Positions 1 through 7,606 of a DNA stretch of 10,710 bases are shown one piece after another (position 1 is the stretch's first letter; each line of letters begins with the position of its first letter). The notes under the pieces were generated by a model. The model saw nothing but the letters and a program-made list of their open reading frames with translations, did not search any database and was not told where the DNA came from. Source of the stretch: an uncultured Collinsella sp. (lineage in GTDB: Bacteria; Actinomycetota; Coriobacteriia; Coriobacteriales; Coriobacteriaceae); the NCBI GenBank assembly GCA_900550355.1, contig URRT01000056.1:1-10710 (forward strand). The letters run 5' to 3'. Both the position numbers and the translations under genes were made by a program.

Positions 1-601
1 GGCACTGCCGATCATCGAGACCCAGGACGGCGACGTCTCGGCCTACATTCCGACCAACGTCATTTCCATTACCGATGGTCAGATCTACCTGCAGTCCGAG
101 CTCTTCTTCCAGGGCCAGCGCCCGGCAGTCGACGTGGGCATTTCCGTGTCCCGCGTCGGTGGCGACGCGCAGACCAAGGCTATGAAGCAGGTCGCCGGCA
201 ACCTCCGTCTGGACCTTGCTTCGTACCAGGAGCTCGCCGGCTTCACGCAGTTCGGCTCCGACCTCGACGAGGCCACGCAAAAGCAGCTTACCCACGGCGC
301 TCGCATGACTGAGCTCCTTAAGCAGCCGCGTTACAAGCCGTTTGAGGTTGGCGAGCAGATCGTTACGCTGTTCGCTGGCAACGAGGGCTTCCTGGATGAC
401 CTGGAGATCGCCGACGTGCTGCCTTTCCGTGCCGAGCTCATCGAGTACATGGACAATGGCTTTGGCTCGCTGCTCGACAAGGTTCGCGCCAAGAAGATCG
501 ATGATGACACCAAGGCTGAGCTCTTGCGCGTCATCGGCGACTTCAAGCAGCAGTTCATGGCCAAGCACCATTCGGATGTTTCTGGATCAGAGGAGAACTA
601 A
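1..601 (+). CDS. atpA: ATP synthase F1 subunit alpha (3' end only)
   Basis: C-terminal 199 residues of the alpha subunit of F1Fo-ATP synthase; the gene begins before the window. Reading from base 2, the frame opens with ALPIIETQDGDVSAYIPTNV and continues through VGISVSRVGGDAQTKAMK, both hallmark alpha-subunit segments at the end of the nucleotide-binding domain. The rest is the helical C-terminal domain (SDLDEATQKQL, MTELLKQPRYKP). Alpha alternates with beta in the catalytic hexamer on the cytoplasmic face of the membrane and carries the non-catalytic nucleotide sites, including the arginine finger, which lies in the SVSR segment seen here. The gene ends in TAA, 5 nt before atpG, within the atp operon. 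GTG 134 is an internal valine, not a start. Identification is firm; only the missing 5' part limits it. Confidence 0.98.
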   Translation, partial: ALPIIETQDGDVSAYIPTNVISITDGQIYLQSELFFQGQRPAVDVGISVSRVGGDAQTKAMKQVAGNLRLDLASYQELAGFTQFGSDLDEATQKQLTHGARMTELLKQPRYKPFEVGEQIVTLFAGNEGFLDDLEIADVLPFRAELIEYMDNGFGSLLDKVRAKKIDDDTKAELLRVIGDFKQQFMAKHHSDVSGSEEN

Positions 602-606
602 GCCCC

Positions 607-1515
607 ATGGCCAACCTTCGCGACATTAAGAAGCGAATCTCCTCGGTTACCACGACCAAGCAGATCACGCGCACGATGGAGATGGTCTCTACGGCCAAGA
701 TCCGTCGTGCCCTCGATCGCTCCAAGCAGGCCGAGCCCTATAAGGAGGCGCTGACCGACGTCATGTTGACGGTCGCCGGCGACGCCTCCTGTTCGGGCAC
801 CGATCCCATGCTGCAGAAGCATGAGAGCGTCAAGCATGGCCTGATTGTCGTTATTGCCTCGGACCGTGGCCTTGCCGGCGGTTTCAATACGACGGTGGAG
901 CGCACGGCCGAAAAGCTCGCCGCTTCTTGGGCGAACGACGGCATCGAGTGCGAGATCATCGCGTGCGGGCGTAAGCCGGCCACGTATTTCCGTGACCGCG
1001 CAAACGTCGTCATGCACTTTGAGGGCAACTCCTCTGAGCCCGATTTCAATCAGGCCCGCATGATCTCCTCTCATATCTGCGATGCGTATCGTGCCGGTGA
1101 GCTTGACCGTGTCGAGCTTGTCTACCACCACGCCAAGAACCGCGTGGATCAGGAGCTTCGCGTCGAGCATCTGTTGCCGCTCGACCCCGAGATGATCGCT
1201 ATGGCCCACGGTCCGCGTAAGAACGAGACCGACGCCCCTAAGCGCATCTCGTCCACGTTCGAGTTCGTGCCCTCTCCCGAGCATGTTCTCGGCAAGCTTG
1301 TGCCGTCTTATATCCTGACGGTCATCTACCAGGCCCTGATCGATTCGGCGGCTGCCGAGCAGGGTGCACGCCGCAAGGCCATGCACTCCGCGACGGAAAA
1401 CGCCACCGCGATCATCTCGACCCTTACCCGCACGTATAGTCGCGTGCGCCAGGCTTCGATCACGACCGAGATTAACGAGATCGTCGGCGGAGCCTCAGCA
1501 TTGGAGGAACAGTAA
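607..1515 (+). CDS. atpG: ATP synthase F1 subunit gamma
   Basis: Gamma subunit (302 aa, slightly longer than the 287 aa of E. coli), the central rotating shaft that couples proton flow through Fo to catalysis in the alpha/beta hexamer. The two conserved coiled-coil ends are clear: MANLRDIKKRISSVTTTKQI and EMVSTAKIRRAL at the N terminus, and SATENATAIISTLTRTYSRV followed by RQASITTEINEIVGGASAL at the C terminus. The Rossmann-like middle includes LIVVIASDRGLAGGFNT. The ATG has a GAGGAG ribosome binding site at 590-595, inside the end of atpA, suggesting translational coupling. The stop codon overlaps the atpD start (TAATG). No anomalies seen. Confidence 0.98.
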   Translation: MANLRDIKKRISSVTTTKQITRTMEMVSTAKIRRALDRSKQAEPYKEALTDVMLTVAGDASCSGTDPMLQKHESVKHGLIVVIASDRGLAGGFNTTVERTAEKLAASWANDGIECEIIACGRKPATYFRDRANVVMHFEGNSSEPDFNQARMISSHICDAYRAGELDRVELVYHHAKNRVDQELRVEHLLPLDPEMIAMAHGPRKNETDAPKRISSTFEFVPSPEHVLGKLVPSYILTVIYQALIDSAAAEQGARRKAMHSATENATAIISTLTRTYSRVRQASITTEINEIVGGASALEEQ

Positions 1516-2969
1516 TGGCTAATAACACCGTAAAGCTTGCGGTCGAGGAAGCCACCAAGAAGACGACTGCCGGTGATGGTCGCATCGTGCGAATCATCGG
1601 CCCTGTCGTTGACGTCAAGTTTGACGGCGCGGTGCCCCCGATCTACAACGCGCTCACGGTCGAGGCCGAGACCCCGATCGGTCACCTGAGCACGATCCTC
1701 GAGGTCGAGAGCCAGCTTCCGGGCGGCGTCGTCCGCACGGTCGCCATGTCCTCGACCGACGGCCTGCAGCGCGGCCTCATCGCCACCGATACCGGTGAGC
1801 CCATGAAGATGCCCGTTGGCCCCAAGACGCTCGGCCGTATTTGGAACGTCATGGGCAAGCCCGTCGACGGCAAGCCCATGCCCGAGGTGGAGGAGTTCTA
1901 CCCCATCCACCATGCAGCGCCCCGTTTCGACGAGCTCACCACCAAGACCGAGATCTTCGAGACCGGCATCAAGGCCGTCGACCTGCTCGAGCCCTACATC
2001 CGTGGCGGCAAGACAGGCCTGTTCGGCGGCGCCGGCGTTGGCAAGACCGTTCTGATTCAGGAGCTCATCAACAACCTCGCCCAGGAGCACGGCGGCACCT
2101 CGGTGTTCACCGGCGTCGGCGAGCGTACCCGCGAGGGCACCGACCTGTTCCTCGAGATGAGCGAGTCTGGCGTTATCGACAAGACCTGCTTGGTCTATGG
2201 TCAGATGAACGAGCCGCCCGGAGCGCGTCTGCGCATCGGTCTGGCCGGCCTTACCACCGCTGAGTACTTCCGCGATCGCGGCCAGGACGTTCTGCTGTTC
2301 ATCGACAACATCTTCCGCTTCTCCCAGGCAGGTTCCGAGGTTTCCGCACTGCTGGGCCGTATGCCGTCCGCCGTTGGTTACCAGCCCACGCTGGCAACCG
2401 AGATGGGCGACCTCCAGGAGCGCATTACCTCGACCAAGACGGGCTCCATTACCTCCGTCCAGGCTGTCTACGTCCCCGCAGACGACCTGACCGACCCGGC
2501 GCCTGCCACGACGTTTACGCACCTCGACGCCACCACGGTTCTTTCGCGTAGCATTTCGTCGCTCGGCCTGTTCCCGGCTATCGACCCGCTCGCGTCTTCC
2601 TCCGACGCTCTCGATCCCTCGATCGTCGGCGAAGAGCACTACCGTGTCGCTGTCAAGGTCCAGGAGCTCCTGCAGGAGTACTCCGACCTTCAGGACATCA
2701 TCGCCATTCTGGGTATGGACGAGCTGTCCGAGGAGCAGCGCCTTACGGTCAACCGTGCCCGTAAGATTCAGCAGTTCCTCTCGCAGTCCTTCCACGTCGC
2801 CGAGAAGTTCACCGGCAACCCCGGTGTCTACGTCCGCGTCGAGGATACCGTCCGCTCTTTCGCCGAGATTGTCGACGGCAAGGCCGACGACCTGCCCGAG
2901 CAGGCTTTCCGCTATGCTTCCACGATTGAGGACGTGCGCGAGCGCGCCCGCAAGATGGGGGAGAAGTAG
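1515..2969 (+). CDS. atpD: ATP synthase F1 subunit beta (catalytic)
   Basis: Catalytic beta subunit, 484 aa, which makes or hydrolyses ATP at the alpha/beta interfaces. Visible motifs: Walker A GGAGVGKT at residues 171-178; GERTREG with the catalytic glutamate at 203; Walker B LLFIDNIFRF with Asp 264; and ALLGRMPSAVGYQPTLATEM. The C terminus contains the DELSEEQ loop, the DELSEED-type lever that acts on gamma (here with Q as the last residue). The first 20 or so residues before GRIVRIIGPVVDVKF are a short hydrophilic extension absent from E. coli; such tails vary within the family. The start ATG overlaps the atpG stop (TAATG) and has a strong GGAGG at 1503-1507, which favours it over any internal start. 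Codon use is strongly GC-biased, as expected for high expression. Confidence 0.99.
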   Translation: MANNTVKLAVEEATKKTTAGDGRIVRIIGPVVDVKFDGAVPPIYNALTVEAETPIGHLSTILEVESQLPGGVVRTVAMSSTDGLQRGLIATDTGEPMKMPVGPKTLGRIWNVMGKPVDGKPMPEVEEFYPIHHAAPRFDELTTKTEIFETGIKAVDLLEPYIRGGKTGLFGGAGVGKTVLIQELINNLAQEHGGTSVFTGVGERTREGTDLFLEMSESGVIDKTCLVYGQMNEPPGARLRIGLAGLTTAEYFRDRGQDVLLFIDNIFRFSQAGSEVSALLGRMPSAVGYQPTLATEMGDLQERITSTKTGSITSVQAVYVPADDLTDPAPATTFTHLDATTVLSRSISSLGLFPAIDPLASSSDALDPSIVGEEHYRVAVKVQELLQEYSDLQDIIAILGMDELSEEQRLTVNRARKIQQFLSQSFHVAEKFTGNPGVYVRVEDTVRSFAEIVDGKADDLPEQAFRYASTIEDVRERARKMGEK

Positions 2970-2972
2970 GTT

Positions 2973-3365
2973 ATGCGTATCCGCATCGTGTGCCCCGTGA
3001 GCTGCGCCTATGAGGGCGACGCTGCGTTTGTGTCGATTCCGTCCACGGATGGCGAGTTTGGCGTTCTGCCTGCTCACTCCAGCGAGATCTGCACGATCGA
3101 CCGCGGTTACGTTCGCGTTTCCGATAAGGCCATGGGCACTGTCGACCACACGTTTGCCGTGGCCGGCGGCTATGCCCAGGTTGCGGACGATGTCGTGACC
3201 GTTCTCGCCGAGCGCGCTTGCGATTTGGCGACCGTCGATGCCGACAAGCTTAAAGCTGATATTCAAGGTTTTGAAGAGAAGCTGGGTAATTTGTCGGAGG
3301 ATGATGCACGCCGCGCCTACCTCTATAATGAAATCGCATGGTGTAAGCTCAAGCTTGCCCAATAG
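2973..3365 (+). CDS. atpC: ATP synthase F1 subunit epsilon
   Basis: Epsilon subunit, 130 aa, which binds gamma and the c-ring and can inhibit ATP hydrolysis. The N-terminal beta-sandwich domain shows the family signature DGEFGVLPAHS and the later AGGYAQVADDVVTVLAE. The C-terminal part (DADKLKADIQGFEEKLGNL onward) is the two-helix hairpin, here reasonably complete. The start is ATG three nt after the atpD stop, with a G-rich stretch (GGGGGAG, 2957-2963) upstream as ribosome binding site. It is the last F1 gene of the operon and is followed by a strong hairpin at 3402-3434. No oddities seen. Confidence 0.96.
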   Translation: MRIRIVCPVSCAYEGDAAFVSIPSTDGEFGVLPAHSSEICTIDRGYVRVSDKAMGTVDHTFAVAGGYAQVADDVVTVLAERACDLATVDADKLKADIQGFEEKLGNLSEDDARRAYLYNEIAWCKLKLAQ

Positions 3366-3401
3366 TCAAACGATTTAGCGTTCGACCATTTGCGAACACA
3401 T

Positions 3402-3440
3402 CATGCCCGGGATGGCCCAGCCATCCCGGGCATGCTTTTT
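3402..3440 (+). terminator. Strong hairpin with T-run after atpC
   Basis: A perfect 14-bp inverted repeat (3402-3415 and 3421-3434, arm CATGCCCGGGATGG, loop CCCAG) followed by C and five T's (3436-3440). This is the form of an intrinsic terminator closing the atp operon. The T-run runs straight into GAAAGGG, the murA ribosome binding site, so no room is left for a promoter between hairpin and murA. Either murA is read through this hairpin, or it has a promoter in 3366-3401, where I see no convincing one. Confidence 0.8.
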
Positions 3441-3453
3441 GAAAGGGTAGACC

Positions 3454-4737
3454 TTGGATATTATCCGCGTTGAGGGTGGCCACGCCATCGGAGGCTCCGT
3501 GCCCGTTTCGGGCGCCAAGAACTCCGCGCTCAAACTCATGGCGGCAACGCTTCTGGCGCCGGGCAAGACGACGCTGCAGAACGTGCCCGATATTTCCGAT
3601 GTCCACGTGATGGGCAAGGTGCTCAAGGGTATGGGCGCCACAATCGATGTCCTTGACGAGCACACGCTCGAGATTGATACCTCTCAGGTCGATTCTTGGG
3701 AGGCCCCCTACGAGCTCGTTGCCAAGATGCGTGCTTCCACAGCCGTGATGGGACCCCTGCTGGGTCGCTTCCATCGCGCCAAGTTCGCCATGCCGGGCGG
3801 CTGCAACCTGGGTGCTCGCAAGATCGATATGCACATTCTTGGTCTTGAGGCCCTGGGCGTTGAGTTCGATACCGCCCACGGTTACATCAACGCTAATGCG
3901 CCCCAAGGTCTGCGCGGTACCACCGTCACGCTCGAGTTCGCCAGTGTCGGTGCGACCGAGAACCTCATTATGGCATCCGTGCGCGCGCAGGGCACCACGG
4001 TTATCGACAATGCCGCCCGCGAGCCCGAGATCGTCGACCTCGCCAACATGCTCAACGAGATGGGCGCCAAGATTGTTGGCGCCGGCACGCCCGTCGTGAC
4101 TATCGAAGGCGTGGAAGAGCTCCATCCTGTTACCCATCGCGTAGTAGGCGACCGCATCGAGGCCGGTACCTTTATCGTTGCCGGTGCGTTGATGGCCGAC
4201 GATCGCGGTGTCGATGTCACGGGCTTTTGCCCCATTCACTTGGGCATGGTGCTCAAGAAGATGGAGCTCATGGGTATCGACTGCGAGCGCGTCGAGGATG
4301 GCGTCCATGTGAACCGTGCCGAGCGCATCAAGCCGGTCGACATCCAGACGCTTCCGTTCCCCGGCTTCCCGACGGACATGCAGGCGCAGATTATGGTACT
4401 CTCCGCCCTTGCCGACGGTAGCTCCGTTATCACCGAGAACATCTTCGAGAATCGCTTTATGTTTGCCTCTGAGCTGGTGCGCATGGGTGCCGACATTCGT
4501 ATCGAGAGCCATCATGCCATGATTCATGGCGTCAGGGGCTTCTCGGGCGCACAGGTTACCTCGCCCGATCTGCGTGGCGGAGCGGCCCTCGTCGTAGCGG
4601 GCTTGATCGCCGACGGGACGACCGAGGTTTCGGCCATCCATCACATCAAGCGCGGCTACGAGCAGTTTGTCGAAAAGCTGCAGGCGCTCGGTGCGCATGT
4701 CGAGCATGCTACCGTCCCCGATCCCGTCATCTACTAA
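3454..4737 (+). CDS. murA: UDP-N-acetylglucosamine 1-carboxyvinyltransferase
   Basis: MurA (427 aa) transfers enolpyruvate from phosphoenolpyruvate to UDP-GlcNAc, the first committed step of peptidoglycan synthesis in the cytoplasm. Seen: SGAKNS with Lys 22 and Asn 23 for substrate binding; the catalytic loop GGCNLGARKIDMH with Cys 117, so the enzyme has the fosfomycin-target cysteine rather than the aspartate of resistant variants; FPTDMQAQ; and the C-terminal DLRGGAALVVAGL and HIKRGYE segments. Length is normal for the family. The start is a TTG with AAGG (3443-3446) upstream; it places Lys 22 exactly as in known MurA proteins, so it is well supported. The gene sits just behind the atpC hairpin and 12 nt before the LCP gene, forming a small cell-wall unit. 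An atpC-murA neighbourhood is also known in other Actinobacteria. Confidence 0.97.
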   Translation: MDIIRVEGGHAIGGSVPVSGAKNSALKLMAATLLAPGKTTLQNVPDISDVHVMGKVLKGMGATIDVLDEHTLEIDTSQVDSWEAPYELVAKMRASTAVMGPLLGRFHRAKFAMPGGCNLGARKIDMHILGLEALGVEFDTAHGYINANAPQGLRGTTVTLEFASVGATENLIMASVRAQGTTVIDNAAREPEIVDLANMLNEMGAKIVGAGTPVVTIEGVEELHPVTHRVVGDRIEAGTFIVAGALMADDRGVDVTGFCPIHLGMVLKKMELMGIDCERVEDGVHVNRAERIKPVDIQTLPFPGFPTDMQAQIMVLSALADGSSVITENIFENRFMFASELVRMGADIRIESHHAMIHGVRGFSGAQVTSPDLRGGAALVVAGLIADGTTEVSAIHHIKRGYEQFVEKLQALGAHVEHATVPDPVIY

Positions 4738-4749
4738 TACAGGTTGCCT

Positions 4750-5985
4750 ATGTTTAATAAAAAGCCCCTCGCGGATACCACCGCCCGAAGACCCTCAACT
4801 GGTGCGCAGGCCAAGATCTACAGTCGCGATAACGTGGCTCGCTATTCCGAGCGCGCGCGCCAACGTCGTCGTAGCCACACGATTCGTCACGTCGCGCTCA
4901 TTGTCGTGCTTGGCGTGCTGCTGAGTGCCACTACCGCTGCCGGCCTGTGGTTTGCCACCATTATGGGCAAGCTCGGCGATTCTAATGTCATTACCGACAA
5001 TCTGCGTCGGGTTCTGGTTGACACCGATGAGGCAAAGGATCCGTTCTACGTGCTGCTTCTTGGCACCGACGGCCGTCCGGGCGAGGATACGTATCGTGCC
5101 GACTCGATTATCCTGGCACGCATCGACCCCACGCAAAAGCAGGCGACGCTCATTTCCGTTCCGCGCGACACCAAGGTCGAGTACAAGGGCGAGACCATGA
5201 AGATCAACGCCTGCCATACCGTTGGCGGTGCCGAGGCCATGGTCGAGGCGGTCAACGAGCTGTGCGGTGTTCAGATTTCCCACTATGCCGAGGTCAGCTT
5301 CGACGGTATGCAGGCACTGATTGATTCGGTTGGCGGTATCGACATTAACGCAACCGATGATGTTGACGACCCCGAGCACCTGGATATTAAGATTACCGCT
5401 GGCCAGCAGCATATGGACGGTGCCACCGCCCTTACCTATGCCCGCTGCCGCTACACCTATGCCGACGGCGATTACACGCGCATGCGCCACCAGCGTCAGG
5501 TGCTTGGCGCCCTTGCCAACCAGATTCTCAATAACTTCGATGCCACGAAGATTTTTGGCCTGGTTAATTCGCTGTCCGATATGCTCGTAACCGATATGAG
5601 CGTTCAGGATATCGTGGCTACGGTCAACGCCATGCGCGGTATGGATGTCGACGGTATCTACTCGGCCAACCTGCCCTCGTACGCCGACGACAGCACCATG
5701 ATCGACGGTGTGAGCTACGTCTTTGTCTACGAGGACGAGCTCAAGGAAATGATGGAGCGCGTCGATGCCGGCAAGGATCCCAAGGGTCCCAACACCATGG
5801 GTCTTTCCGACGGTTCCAGCTCTACGATCGGCGACCTGAACAACAACACGTCTGACGACTACGCAAACGGTACCGCAACCTCATCGGTCAGCTCTGACGA
5901 TTCCGATGACTCAAGCGATTCGAGCGATTCGGACTACTACGAAGAGCCCACCGGCGACGGCAACGGCTACGAGGCCAACTACTAA
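4750..5985 (+). CDS. LytR-CpsA-Psr (LCP) family cell-envelope transferase
   Basis: Membrane-anchored LCP protein, 411 aa from ATG 4750. Family members transfer lipid-linked glycopolymers (teichoic acids, capsule or related polymers) onto peptidoglycan outside the cell. Order: basic cytoplasmic N terminus (residues 1-45, with RQRRR); one membrane helix at about 46-70; then the LCP domain with LLLGTDGRPG (102-110), ADSIILARID (117-126), SVPRDT (136-141), SVGGID (193-198), and ALTYARCRYT followed by YTRMRHQRQ (227-250), which hold the conserved Asp/Arg residues that bind polyprenyl phosphate. Residues 344-411 are a low-complexity tail with a Ser/Asp run at 378-395 and a Tyr/Glu/Gly-rich end. A TTG at 4744 is in frame, but ATG 4750 lies six nt after AGG 4741-4743 and is preferred. 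Probably co-transcribed with murA. The exact polymer cannot be told from sequence. Confidence 0.9.
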   Translation: MFNKKPLADTTARRPSTGAQAKIYSRDNVARYSERARQRRRSHTIRHVALIVVLGVLLSATTAAGLWFATIMGKLGDSNVITDNLRRVLVDTDEAKDPFYVLLLGTDGRPGEDTYRADSIILARIDPTQKQATLISVPRDTKVEYKGETMKINACHTVGGAEAMVEAVNELCGVQISHYAEVSFDGMQALIDSVGGIDINATDDVDDPEHLDIKITAGQQHMDGATALTYARCRYTYADGDYTRMRHQRQVLGALANQILNNFDATKIFGLVNSLSDMLVTDMSVQDIVATVNAMRGMDVDGIYSANLPSYADDSTMIDGVSYVFVYEDELKEMMERVDAGKDPKGPNTMGLSDGSSSTIGDLNNNTSDDYANGTATSSVSSDDSDDSSDSSDSDYYEEPTGDGNGYEANY

Positions 5986-6013
5986 GTTACGGCGTTTTAC
6001 CAAACGCCGTAAC
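5986..6013 (+). repeat. Perfect 12-bp inverted repeat right after the LCP stop codon
   Basis: Arms GTTACGGCGTTT (5986-5997) and its exact complement (6002-6013) with loop TACC. It starts on the base after the TAA stop. No T-run follows, so it is not a standard intrinsic terminator. It may stabilise the mRNA 3' end or be paired with the terminator 43 nt further on. Confidence 0.7.
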
Positions 6014-6055
6014 GGCTCGACGCTGCGCGCCGCCCAAGGCGACAATTTGTCATTC

Positions 6056-6097
6056 AAAAGGCAGGGCATGACCAGAAGGTCAATGCCCTGCCTTTTT
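6056..6097 (+). terminator. Terminator of the murA-LCP unit, possibly bidirectional
   Basis: Stem AAAAGGCAGGGCAT plus GACC (6056-6073) pairs with GGTC-A-ATGCCCTGCCTTTT (6078-6096), with loop AGAA and one bulged A; five T's occupy 6093-6097. The four A's at the left edge would give a T-run on the opposite strand, so it could also stop transcripts coming from pepT. Confidence 0.85.
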
Positions 6098-6173
6098 CAT
6101 GCCAACTTGTTCGCCTTGGACGTCGCTCGCTGACGTTGGCTCAACCTGCGGTGCTGACTACTCCCCTTGCACC

Positions 6174-6214
6174 AAAAACCGCCCCGTTCTCGGTTTTGAG
6201 GACGGGGCGGTTTT
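6174..6214 (-). terminator. Terminator of pepT, possibly bidirectional
   Basis: Arms AAAACCGCCCCGT (6175-6187) and ACGGGGCGGTTTT (6202-6214) form a 13-bp stem. It extends inward by a T-G wobble and CTC/GAG to leave the loop GGTTTT. On the - strand it ends in five T's (A's 6174-6178) and lies 25 nt beyond the pepT stop. On the + strand it ends in four T's, so it may act both ways. Confidence 0.85.
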
Positions 6215-6238
6215 GCTTACCTAGATTGTTCGAGTTCC

Positions 6239-7486
6239 TTATGCAAAGCGGGTGACGAGCTCCTGGAGCACGTCGGTCATCTTGACGAGCGAACTAACCG
6301 GGACGAACTCGTTGACGCCGTGGTAGCAATAGCCGCCGGTGGAAAGGTTGGGGCAGGGCAGACCGCGGAACGACAGCTGGGCGCCGTCGGTGCCGCCGCG
6401 AATCGGCAGCACTTGGGGCTCAACGCCGCAGGCAAGGTAGGCTTCCTTGACAACATCAATAAGCTCGGGATAGTCACGAACGATCTCGGCCATATTTCGA
6501 TACTGCTGCTTAATCTCGACCGTCACGCGCTCCTCACCCAGACGCTGGTTGAGCATCGAGGCGGCGGCATCAATAAGGTCGAGTTTCTGCTGGAACTTGG
6601 CGGCGTCATGGTCGCGGACGATATAACGCGCTGTGGCGTGATCGACGGTCGCAGATACGCCCTCAAGGTGATAAAAGCCCTCGTAGCCTTCCGTATACTC
6701 CGGGCGCTGCACGTAGGGGAGCAACGCGTTGAAGTCGCAGAACAGATTGCCTGCGTTGATCATACGGCCCTTGGCGTCGCCCGGGTGGATGGACTGGCCC
6801 TCAAAGCGGACGGTCGCCTCGGCGGCGTTAAAGCACTCCCACTCCAGCTCGCCGATGGGGCCGCCGTCGACCGTGTAGGCGTACTTGCAGCCAAAGGTAT
6901 CGATATCCAACAGCTCGGCTCCGTGGCCGATCTCCTCGTCAGGGCAGAAGCAAATGCCGAGTGCGGGATGGGGCAGAGAGGGGTCCTGAGCGATGCGCGC
7001 GACAAGTGACATGATCTCGGCGACGCCTGCCTTGTCGTCCGCGCCCAGCAGCGTGGTGCCATCGCTGCAGACCAGGTCCTCACCCGCGAGGTCGTTCAGG
7101 GCGGGAAGCTTGGCGGTACTCATGGCAACGGGCTTACCGTCAACCGTGCCGCAGACCAGGTCGCCGCCTTCGTAGTGTACGATGTGCGGTTTCACGCCGG
7201 CACCCGGTGCAACTTCGGTGGTGTCGAGATGGGCGATCAGGCCCAGGGCGGGCTTGTCCTCAGCGCCCGCACTTGCGGGGATATGCGCGCAGACATAGGC
7301 GTGCTCGGTCACGTGGGCATCTTCCGCACCAAGCTCGCGCAGCTCTTTAGCCAGCACGTTGGCAAGGTCAAACTGAACGGCGCTCGAGGGTACCTGGTCG
7401 CAGTTTGCATCCTCGGACTGCGTGTTGATCTGGACGTAGCGCAAAAAGCGCTCGAGGACATCGGGGTTCGTGGTGGTGTTTTCCAT
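6239..7486 (-). CDS. pepT: Peptidase T (aminotripeptidase)
   Basis: Cytoplasmic di-metal M20-family peptidase, 415 aa, which removes the N-terminal residue from tripeptides. The full metal-ligand set is visible: AHLDTTEV (His 86, Asp 88), LLGADDKAG (bridging Asp 150), CPDEEIGHG (catalytic Glu 184 and ligand Glu 185), TVDGG (Asp 207) and GGYCYHG (His 389). RGGTDGAQLSFRGLPCPNL is a typical PepT signature. Length matches E. coli PepT (about 408). The reading frame is open much further upstream (to 7957), but that part overlaps the regulator gene on the other strand and has no PepT character. ATG 7486, with GGAG eight nt upstream on the - strand, is the right start. The gene is divergent from the regulator gene, and its -10 box touches the palindrome at 7534-7553. 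Confidence 0.96.
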   Translation of the reverse strand: MENTTTNPDVLERFLRYVQINTQSEDANCDQVPSSAVQFDLANVLAKELRELGAEDAHVTEHAYVCAHIPASAGAEDKPALGLIAHLDTTEVAPGAGVKPHIVHYEGGDLVCGTVDGKPVAMSTAKLPALNDLAGEDLVCSDGTTLLGADDKAGVAEIMSLVARIAQDPSLPHPALGICFCPDEEIGHGAELLDIDTFGCKYAYTVDGGPIGELEWECFNAAEATVRFEGQSIHPGDAKGRMINAGNLFCDFNALLPYVQRPEYTEGYEGFYHLEGVSATVDHATARYIVRDHDAAKFQQKLDLIDAAASMLNQRLGEERVTVEIKQQYRNMAEIVRDYPELIDVVKEAYLACGVEPQVLPIRGGTDGAQLSFRGLPCPNLSTGGYCYHGVNEFVPVSSLVKMTDVLQELVTRFA

Positions 7487-7524
7487 AAAGACCGCTCCAA
7501 TCTTGGTCGTCGTGTGCAACAAGA

Positions 7525-7575
7525 ACTCTAGCACGGTATGCCACGGCATACCGCGACGCTTGGATGGGGTAGAAT
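7525..7575. promoter_or_regulatory. Back-to-back promoters for pepT (-) and the regulator gene (+)
   Basis: On the + strand TAGAAT (7570-7575) is a good -10 box, predicting a transcript start near 7582 and a 25-nt leader to ATG 7607. On the - strand TGCTAGAGT (7533 down to 7525) is an extended -10 box, predicting a start near 7518 and a leader of about 30 nt to ATG 7486. Neither has a good -35 hexamer; the corresponding positions fall in the palindrome. The promoter calls rest on short motifs only. Confidence 0.45.
7534..7553. promoter_or_regulatory. Palindromic candidate operator between pepT and the regulator gene
   Basis: Perfect inverted repeat: CGGTATGCC (7534-7542), AC, GGCATACCG (7545-7553). 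It sits immediately upstream of the pepT extended -10 and covers the -35 zone of the + promoter, so a bound dimer could block both. The size fits a two-fold symmetric HTH regulator such as the DtxR-type protein encoded next door, but the bases do not resemble the classic DtxR or MntR boxes. No T-run follows, so it is not a terminator. Confidence 0.6.
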
Positions 7576-7606
7576 CAGCCATTGAATGCAGAAGGGACGG
7601 AAGATC

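Noticed and set aside
598..1386. 262-codon open frame on the - strand opposite atpG
   Set aside because: Shadow of atpG; no motif or ribosome binding site seen.
1326..3362. 678-codon open frame on the - strand opposite atpG, atpD and atpC
   Set aside because: It lies wholly antisense to firmly identified genes. It shows no family motif and its Leu/Gly/Ala/Arg/Asp-rich composition is what the complement of GC-biased codons gives.
3349..4707. 452-codon open frame on the - strand opposite murA
   Set aside because: Antisense shadow of murA with low-complexity composition and no recognisable domain. It would also have to include the atpC hairpin.
6320..7009. 229-codon open frame on the + strand opposite pepT
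   Set aside because: pepT has a complete set of metal ligands on the other strand. The + frame has no recognisable domain.
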